DNA from: Pectobacterium zantedeschiae
Lineage (GTDB): Bacteria > Pseudomonadota > Gammaproteobacteria > Enterobacterales > Enterobacteriaceae
DNA: 64,000 bases
Direction: 5' to 3'
Assembly: GCF_004137795.1 (NCBI RefSeq)
Contig: NZ_NWTM01000002.1
Span: forward strand, 186,001-250,000
Shown: positions 58,455 to 64,000 of the stretch, in pieces
Numbering within the stretch: the stretch's first letter is position 1
Layout: each line of letters starts with the position of its first letter
Made by a program: the position numbers and the translations under genes
The notes under the pieces: generated by a model
Told to the model about the DNA's origin: nothing
The model's input: only the letters and a program-made list of their open reading frames with translations
Database searches by the model: none

Positions 58455-58966
58455 TGAATAAGATCTGTTCGAGTGGACTGCGCTGGCTTTGGCTGGCGAT
58501 ACTGGTTTTAGTTATCGATCTTGGCAGCAAGCAGTGGATCCTTGCCCACTTTGCGCTGGGGGATACGGTGCCAGTGATGCCTTCTCTGAATCTGCATTAC
58601 GCCCGTAACTATGGCGCAGCATTCAGCTTCCTGGCGGATAAAGGCGGCTGGCAACGCTGGTTCTTTGCTGGCATCGCGATCGCTATTGTGGTTGCTCTGC
58701 TGGTGATGATGTACCGTGGCAGCGTCAAACAGAGGCTAAATAACATTGCGTATTCGCTGATTATTGGCGGCGCATTGGGCAATCTGTTTGACCGCACATG
58801 GCACGGATTTGTCGTCGACTTCATCGATTTCTATGTCGGTAACTGGCACTTCGCCACGTTTAACCTGGCCGATACTGCTATCTGTATTGGTGCGGCGCTC
58901 ATCGTACTGGAAGGGTTTTTCAGTACGCATGATGATACTGATACCGTTAAGCAAAAGGGTCACTGA
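58454..58966 (+). CDS. lspA: Lipoprotein signal peptidase
   Basis: An inner-membrane aspartyl peptidase that removes the signal peptide of prolipoproteins. 170 residues (E. coli 164) with four membrane helices. Conserved [11 protein letters not shown] near residue 52, and the two catalytic aspartates, Asp122 (VVDFID) and Asp140 (FNLADTA). It shares one base with the ileS stop and one with the fkpB start, so all three are translationally coupled. Confidence 0.97.
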   Translation: MNKICSSGLRWLWLAILVLVIDLGSKQWILAHFALGDTVPVMPSLNLHYARNYGAAFSFLADKGGWQRWFFAGIAIAIVVALLVMMYRGSVKQRLNNIAYSLIIGGALGNLFDRTWHGFVVDFIDFYVGNWHFATFNLADTAICIGAALIVLEGFFSTHDDTDTVKQKGH

Positions 58967-59439
58967 TGTCCGAGACTGTGCAGCACAACAGCGCGCTGCT
59001 GGTGCATTTTATTCTGACGCTGGAGGATGGCTCTGCGGCCGAATCCACGCGTGAGCGCGGTAAGCCTGCCCTGTTTCGCCTTGGCGACGGCAGCCTGTCT
59101 GATGCATTGGAAAAAAACCTGTTGGGGTTAAAGCGTGGCGATAAACGCAAGTTTACGCTGCCGCCGGAGTCGGCCTTCGGGCCGACTAACCCGAATCTGA
59201 TCCAGTTCTTCTTACGTCGGGATTTTGCTCAGACTGGCGTGCCGGATGTTGGCACCATCATGCTGTTCAGCGGTGTTGCCGGGAATGATATGCCGGGGAT
59301 TATCCGCGATGTGACTGAAGAGTCGGTCACCGTGGATTTCAACCACCCTTTATCTGGTCAGGCGATTACCTTCGACCTCGAAGTGTTGGAGATCGATCCC
59401 GTACAACAGGAGGTGTCCCATGCAGATCCTGCTGGCTAA
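58966..59439 (+). CDS. fkpB: FKBP-type peptidyl-prolyl cis-trans isomerase SlpA
   Basis: A 157-residue FKBP with an inserted-flap domain (E. coli 149), a cytosolic prolyl isomerase and weak chaperone. [27 protein letters not shown] near residues 40-65 and the [17 protein letters not shown] end are typical of SlyD/SlpA. The SlyD metal-binding His-rich tail is missing, which favours SlpA. Its 3' end overlaps ispH by 20 nt. Confidence 0.95.
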   Translation: MSETVQHNSALLVHFILTLEDGSAAESTRERGKPALFRLGDGSLSDALEKNLLGLKRGDKRKFTLPPESAFGPTNPNLIQFFLRRDFAQTGVPDVGTIMLFSGVAGNDMPGIIRDVTEESVTVDFNHPLSGQAITFDLEVLEIDPVQQEVSHADPAG

Positions 59440-60370
59440 CCCACGCGGCTTTTGTGCTGGTGTCGATCGTGCTATCAGCATAGTGGAACGTGCTCTCGAG
59501 CTTTTTGGTACGCCGATCTACGTCCGCCATGAAGTGGTGCATAATCGCTATGTGGTTAACGGGTTACGCGAACGTGGCGCGATTTTTATTGAGCAGATTG
59601 AAGATGTGCCGGATGGTGCGATTCTGATTTTCTCTGCACATGGCGTTTCGCAAGCGGTTCGTAATGAAGCAAAGAACCGTGATCTGACGGTATTCGATGC
59701 GACCTGTCCGCTGGTAACCAAGGTGCATATGGAAGTTGCCAGAGCCAGTAAGAAAGGCGTGGAAGCGATTCTTATTGGGCATGCCGGACACCCTGAAGTT
59801 GAAGGGACGATGGGGCAATACAGCAATGCAGATGGCGGTATGTATCTGGTGGAATCCCCTGAGGATGTCTGGCAGCTACAGGTAAAAGATGAACACAATC
59901 TGTGCTTTATGACGCAAACCACGCTTTCTGTTGATGATACCTATGCGGTGATTGATGCGCTGCGTGAGCGTTTCCCGCAGATTGTCGGTCCGCGTAAAGA
60001 TGACATTTGTTATGCAACGACCAATCGTCAGGAAGCCGTTCGCCATTTGTCGGATAAGGCGGATGTCGTTTTTGTCGTGGGCTCTAAAAACTCCTCAAAC
60101 TCCAACCGCCTTGCTGAATTGGCACAGAGAGCGGGGAAAGCCGCTTATCTGATTGATGCTGCCGAAGATATTCAGGAGTCATGGCTAACGGGCGCTTCTC
60201 ATGTTGGCGTTACCGCAGGCGCATCGGCACCGGATATTTTGGTTCAACAGGTGATTCAACGCCTGAAAGAATTAGGTGGTAAGGTTGCGGTTGAAATGCA
60301 GGGGCGTGAAGAAAATATCGTTTTTGAAGTGCCGAAAGAACTGCGTGTTGAAGTCAAACAGATCGATTAG
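59420..60370 (+). CDS. ispH: 4-hydroxy-3-methylbut-2-enyl diphosphate reductase
   Basis: The last enzyme of the MEP isoprenoid pathway; a [4Fe-4S] reductase that yields isopentenyl and dimethylallyl diphosphate. 316 residues, as in E. coli. Cluster ligands are Cys12 ([12 protein letters not shown]), Cys96 (DATCPLV) and Cys197 ([10 protein letters not shown]). AGGAGGT directly upstream lies within the end of fkpB. It closes the operon and is followed by a hairpin. Confidence 0.97.
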   Translation: MQILLANPRGFCAGVDRAISIVERALELFGTPIYVRHEVVHNRYVVNGLRERGAIFIEQIEDVPDGAILIFSAHGVSQAVRNEAKNRDLTVFDATCPLVTKVHMEVARASKKGVEAILIGHAGHPEVEGTMGQYSNADGGMYLVESPEDVWQLQVKDEHNLCFMTQTTLSVDDTYAVIDALRERFPQIVGPRKDDICYATTNRQEAVRHLSDKADVVFVVGSKNSSNSNRLAELAQRAGKAAYLIDAAEDIQESWLTGASHVGVTAGASAPDILVQQVIQRLKELGGKVAVEMQGREENIVFEVPKELRVEVKQID

Positions 60371-60379
60371 TCTGTTTCT

Positions 60380-60403
60380 GCGGTAGGGCTTCGGCCCTAT
60401 CGC
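60380..60403 (+). terminator. Terminator after ispH
   Basis: GCGGTAGGGC-TTCG-GCCCTATCGC forms a 10-bp stem with one G-T wobble and an extra-stable TTCG tetraloop. The tail TATTATTCTC is only moderately T-rich. Confidence 0.75.
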
Positions 60404-60450
60404 TATTATTCTCGTTCATCTTCCCCTTCGTTATTCATTCATGAAAATGT

Positions 60451-60480
60451 TAACGCATAAAAATGAATTTTTATGCGTTA
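60451..60480. repeat. Perfect 30-bp palindrome between ispH and dapB
   Basis: TAACGCATAAAAAT-GA-ATTTTTATGCGTTA has two perfect 14-bp arms around a 2-bp centre. It lies in the 336-bp gap where E. coli carries rihC. No T tract follows, and AT-rich arms suit a protein-binding dyad or cruciform better than a terminator. The rest of the gap to dapB shows no clear promoter. Confidence 0.7.
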
Positions 60481-60643
60481 TGCCCTGTGGTTTATTTTTG
60501 ACCTTTTCTACTGCCCTTCAAATGCCTCACGGTTTTTCTGCGATTTAGGGTGCCAAGCTGATTCCCGCTATGTGACAGTTTTGCTGATTTTCTGCGGCTT
60601 CAAACAGTATTTTCTAATCTGCCGGTAAATCCGCTGGCGATAG

Positions 60644-61528
<885 letters not shown>

Positions 61529-61734
61529 TATTTTATTTTTTTATAAAAATCACATATGATTGAAAAAGGTGGGTATTTTAATGTTCACCTTTATTTTTAT
61601 CTTGTCTGTTTATATTTAACTTCATTATGCGTTTTTGTTTGTGTTTTATTGCCTTTTTTGGTGATGATTACCCCTCAGTACCCCCTAAATGTCCTTTGTT
61701 GATGCTTTATTACTCTTATTTTAACAATATTGCC

Positions 61735-61750
61735 TCGCAACCGTTTACTT
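61735..61750. promoter_or_regulatory. PurR-type operator upstream of carAB
   Basis: TCGCAACCGTTTACTT fits the PurR consensus AnGCAAnCGnTTnCnT at ten of eleven fixed positions. It lies about 120 bp before the predicted P1 start, the same relation as in E. coli carAB, where PurR acts together with PepA and IHF on P1. Confidence 0.7.
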
Positions 61751-61834
61751 GTCTGAGTTGATAGGGCTTTTTACGTCAGTGGGCGGCTATTTATTTCGGA
61801 AAGCATAAAAATAAGAGAAAAAAAGCGGTTTGGG

Positions 61835-61863
61835 TAGACAATCGGGAAGACCATCATTAAAAT
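61835..61863 (+). promoter_or_regulatory. carAB promoter P1 (pyrimidine/purine-controlled)
   Basis: TAGACA (61835-61840) and TAAAAT (61858-61863) are 17 bp apart, with a start near 61870. Its distance from P2 (about 70 bp) equals the E. coli arrangement. The upstream region 61529-61830 is AT-rich, as expected for PepA and IHF wrapping, with no gene. Confidence 0.6.
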
Positions 61864-61906
61864 GCGCCCAATTTGCCAAAAATTGGCCTTACAGGTAGTT
61901 TTTGCA

Positions 61907-61963
61907 TTGATTTAGTGGCTCGAATCTGAATTAATATGCAAATAACGTGATTGTTTATTCCTT
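61907..61963 (+). promoter_or_regulatory. carAB promoter P2 with two ArgR boxes
   Basis: TTGATT (61907-61912) and ATTAAT (61930-61935) are 17 bp apart. Two 18-bp ArgR-like boxes overlap and follow the -10 box: TCTGAATTAATATGCAAA (61925-61942) and, 3 bp on, 61946-61963 with TGATTGTTTATTC. The first box is almost the same as in E. coli carP2. Arginine repression is expected. Confidence 0.75.
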
Positions 61964-61973
61964 GGAGGGTGTT

Positions 61974-63122
61974 TTGATTAAGTCAGCGCTATTGGTTCTG
62001 GAAGACGGAACCCAATTCCACGGTCGGGCCATTGGGGCAGAAGGGTCGGCAGTGGGGGAAGTGGTCTTCAATACGTCGATGACCGGTTATCAAGAAATCC
62101 TTACTGATCCTTCCTATTCCCGCCAGATTGTCACTCTCACTTATCCCCATATCGGTAATGTCGGCGCCAATGCCAACGATGAAGAATCCCCCTCTGTACA
62201 GGCTCAAGGTCTGGTTATTCGCGATTTACCTCTGATTGCCAGCAACTACCGTAGTGAAGAAAGCCTGTCTGAATACCTCAAACGCAACAACATCGTTGCT
62301 ATCGCCGACATCGACACCCGTAAACTGACCCGTCTGCTGCGTGAAAAAGGCGCACAGAATGGCTGCATCATCGCTGGCGATGCGCCAGATGCTGCCGTCG
62401 CACTGGAGAAAGCGAAAGCCTTCCCTGGGCTGAAGGGGATGGATCTGGCAAAAGAAGTGACGACGGCAGAAAGCTACAGCTGGTTACAGGGAAGCTGGAC
62501 GCTGGAAGGCGAATTGCCTGCGGCGAAAAACGAAAGCGAACTGCCTTACCACGTGGTGGCTTATGACTACGGTGTGAAACGCAACATTCTGCGTATGCTG
62601 GTGGATCGCGGCTGCCGCCTGACGGTCGTTCCGGCGCAGACACCTGCTGAGGACGTACTGAAGCTTAATCCAGACGGTATTTTCCTCTCTAACGGCCCAG
62701 GCGACCCGGAACCGTGTGACTACGCGATTCGCGCGATTAAAACCTTCCTGGAAACGGATATTCCAGTATTCGGTATCTGTCTGGGTCACCAGTTGCTGGC
62801 ACTGGCGAGCGGTGCGAAGACTATCAAAATGAAGCTGGGTCACCACGGTGGTAACCATCCGGTAAAAGATCTGGATAACAACTGTGTGATGATTACTGCG
62901 CAGAACCACGGTTTTGCGGTTGATGAAGATAACCTGCCTGACACGCTGCGTATCACGCACAAATCCTTGTTTGACCATACGGTTCAGGGGATTCATCGTA
63001 CCGACAAACCGGCGTTCAGCTTCCAGGGGCACCCAGAAGCCAGCCCAGGTCCGCATGATGCCGCGCCGCTGTTCGACCACTTTATTGACTTGATTCAGAC
63101 TTACCGTTCTTCAGCTAAATAA
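61974..63122 (+). CDS. carA: Carbamoyl-phosphate synthase small subunit
   Basis: The glutaminase subunit that supplies ammonia to CarB for carbamoyl phosphate (arginine and pyrimidines). It starts at TTG 61974 with TGGAGG upstream; this gives 382 residues and the start [11 protein letters not shown], as in E. coli, whose carA also uses TTG. The class I amidotransferase domain has nucleophile Cys in [12 protein letters not shown] near residue 269 and His/Glu in GHPEASPGP near 353. carB follows after 14 nt. Confidence 0.97.
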   Translation: MIKSALLVLEDGTQFHGRAIGAEGSAVGEVVFNTSMTGYQEILTDPSYSRQIVTLTYPHIGNVGANANDEESPSVQAQGLVIRDLPLIASNYRSEESLSEYLKRNNIVAIADIDTRKLTRLLREKGAQNGCIIAGDAPDAAVALEKAKAFPGLKGMDLAKEVTTAESYSWLQGSWTLEGELPAAKNESELPYHVVAYDYGVKRNILRMLVDRGCRLTVVPAQTPAEDVLKLNPDGIFLSNGPGDPEPCDYAIRAIKTFLETDIPVFGICLGHQLLALASGAKTIKMKLGHHGGNHPVKDLDNNCVMITAQNHGFAVDEDNLPDTLRITHKSLFDHTVQGIHRTDKPAFSFQGHPEASPGPHDAAPLFDHFIDLIQTYRSSAK

Positions 63123-63136
63123 TCAGGAGCGAGAAA

Positions 63137-64000
63137 ATGCCAAAACGTACAGATATTAAAAGCATCCTGATTCTGGGCGCAGGCCCGATTGTCATCGGCC
63201 AGGCGTGTGAGTTTGACTACTCGGGTGCACAGGCGTGTAAAGCGCTGCGTGAAGAGGGTTACCGCGTTATTCTGGTGAACTCCAACCCGGCAACCATCAT
63301 GACCGACCCGGAAATGGCCGATGCGACCTACATCGAGCCGATTCACTGGGAAGTGGTGCGTAAGATTATTGAGAAAGAGCGCCCTGATGCGGTGCTGCCG
63401 ACGATGGGTGGCCAGACGGCACTGAACTGTGCGTTGGAACTGGAACGTCAGGGCGTGCTGGCGGAATTCGGCGTCACCATGATTGGTGCAACGGCGGATG
63501 CGATTGATAAAGCAGAAGATCGCCGTCGCTTCGACGTAGCGATGAAGAAAATCGGTCTGGATACCGCGCGTTCCGGTATTGCACACAATATGGAAGAAGC
63601 GCTGGCTGTCGCGGCTGACGTTGGCTTCCCGTGCATTATCCGTCCTTCCTTTACGATGGGCGGCACCGGTGGCGGTATCGCTTACAACCGTGAAGAGTTT
63701 GAAGAGATCTGTGAACGCGGATTGGATCTGTCTCCAACCAAAGAGCTGCTGATCGATGAATCGCTGATCGGTTGGAAAGAGTATGAGATGGAAGTGGTGC
63801 GTGATAAGAACGACAACTGCATCATCGTCTGCTCCATCGAAAACTTCGATGCTATGGGGATCCACACCGGTGACTCTATCACCGTTGCGCCAGCGCAAAC
63901 GCTGACGGATAAAGAATATCAAATCATGCGTAATGCCTCGATGGCGGTACTGCGTGAAATCGGTGTAGAAACTGGCGGCTCCAACGTTCAGTTCTCGGTA
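63137..64000 (+). CDS. carB: Carbamoyl-phosphate synthase large subunit (N-terminal part)
   Basis: The first 288 codons of CarB, cut by the window end; the full protein is about 1073 residues in E. coli. [21 protein letters not shown] near residue 12, [12 protein letters not shown] near 48 and [10 protein letters not shown] near 89 are typical; the first ATP-grasp (carboxyphosphate) domain begins near 128 with the [15 protein letters not shown] loop. AGGAG at 63124-63128 sets the ATG. It is cotranscribed with carA. Confidence 0.97.
   Translation, partial: MPKRTDIKSILILGAGPIVIGQACEFDYSGAQACKALREEGYRVILVNSNPATIMTDPEMADATYIEPIHWEVVRKIIEKERPDAVLPTMGGQTALNCALELERQGVLAEFGVTMIGATADAIDKAEDRRRFDVAMKKIGLDTARSGIAHNMEEALAVAADVGFPCIIRPSFTMGGTGGGIAYNREEFEEICERGLDLSPTKELLIDESLIGWKEYEMEVVRDKNDNCIIVCSIENFDAMGIHTGDSITVAPAQTLTDKEYQIMRNASMAVLREIGVETGGSNVQFSV

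Overview
The window is about 64 kb of an enterobacterial chromosome. Protein sequences and gene order match the Enterobacterales core (epd-pgk-fbaA-mscS, argO-yggE-argP-rpiA-serA, ettA-slt-trpR, gpmB-rob-creA-arcA-thrLABC, talB-mog-satP-dnaKJ-nhaAR-rpsT-ribF-ileS-lspA-fkpB-ispH-dapB-carAB), but the proteins clearly diverge from E. coli K-12. The pattern best fits a soft-rot plant pathogen such as Pectobacterium. That assignment is inference from remembered E. coli sequences and gene order; no search was run.

Layout. 1-4800: the lower-glycolysis/E4P block epd, pgk, fbaA, with a perfect Cra operator ahead of epd, then mscS. 4807-17696: a 13 kb accessory catabolic locus inserted between mscS and argO, which are neighbours in E. 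coli. It has two minus-strand operons and the plus-strand IclR-type regulator yiaJ (plaR). Operon A (yiaK, yiaL, an MFS permease, lyxK, sgbH, sgbU, sgbE) takes 2,3-diketo-L-gulonate through 3-keto-L-gulonate, its 6-phosphate, L-xylulose-5-P and L-ribulose-5-P to D-xylulose-5-P. Operon B encodes a ribose-type ABC importer (ATPase, permease, binding protein) and an SMP-30 family lactonase. Both operons carry the same operator (ATTTC-N7-GAAAT-N3-ATTTC), six bases after the predicted -10 box in each case, which argues for one regulon. 17818-22768: argO, yggE, argP, rpiA, serA.

22835-26820: an oxidoreductase/LysR pair and a chemoreceptor with a sigma-28-like promoter. They sit where the E. coli 63-min block (serA) switches to its 99-min block (ettA). 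26935-36304: ettA, slt, trpR, yjjX, gpmB, rob, creA (without creBCD), arcA with an upstream FNR-like box, and the methyltransferase yjtD. 36445-41476: the threonine operon with leader peptide and attenuator. 41488-48000: yaaA, talB, a GGDEF diguanylate cyclase, mog, an MHS-type transporter and satP. 48079-51523: dnaK-dnaJ with two heat-shock promoters. 51753-60370: nhaA-nhaR, rpsT (TTG start) and the tightly packed ribF-ileS-lspA-fkpB-ispH operon. 60707-64000: dapB, then carA and the first 288 codons of carB, with PurR- and ArgR-type sites upstream.

No tRNA, rRNA, insertion sequence, CRISPR array or prophage was seen. The most notable signals are the duplicated promoter-operator module joining a lactonase/ABC importer operon to the diketogulonate pathway, a set of competing inverted repeats between pgk and fbaA, a yaaY-like reading frame interrupted by a stop where the rpsT P1 promoter lies, and a perfect 30-bp palindrome between ispH and dapB.
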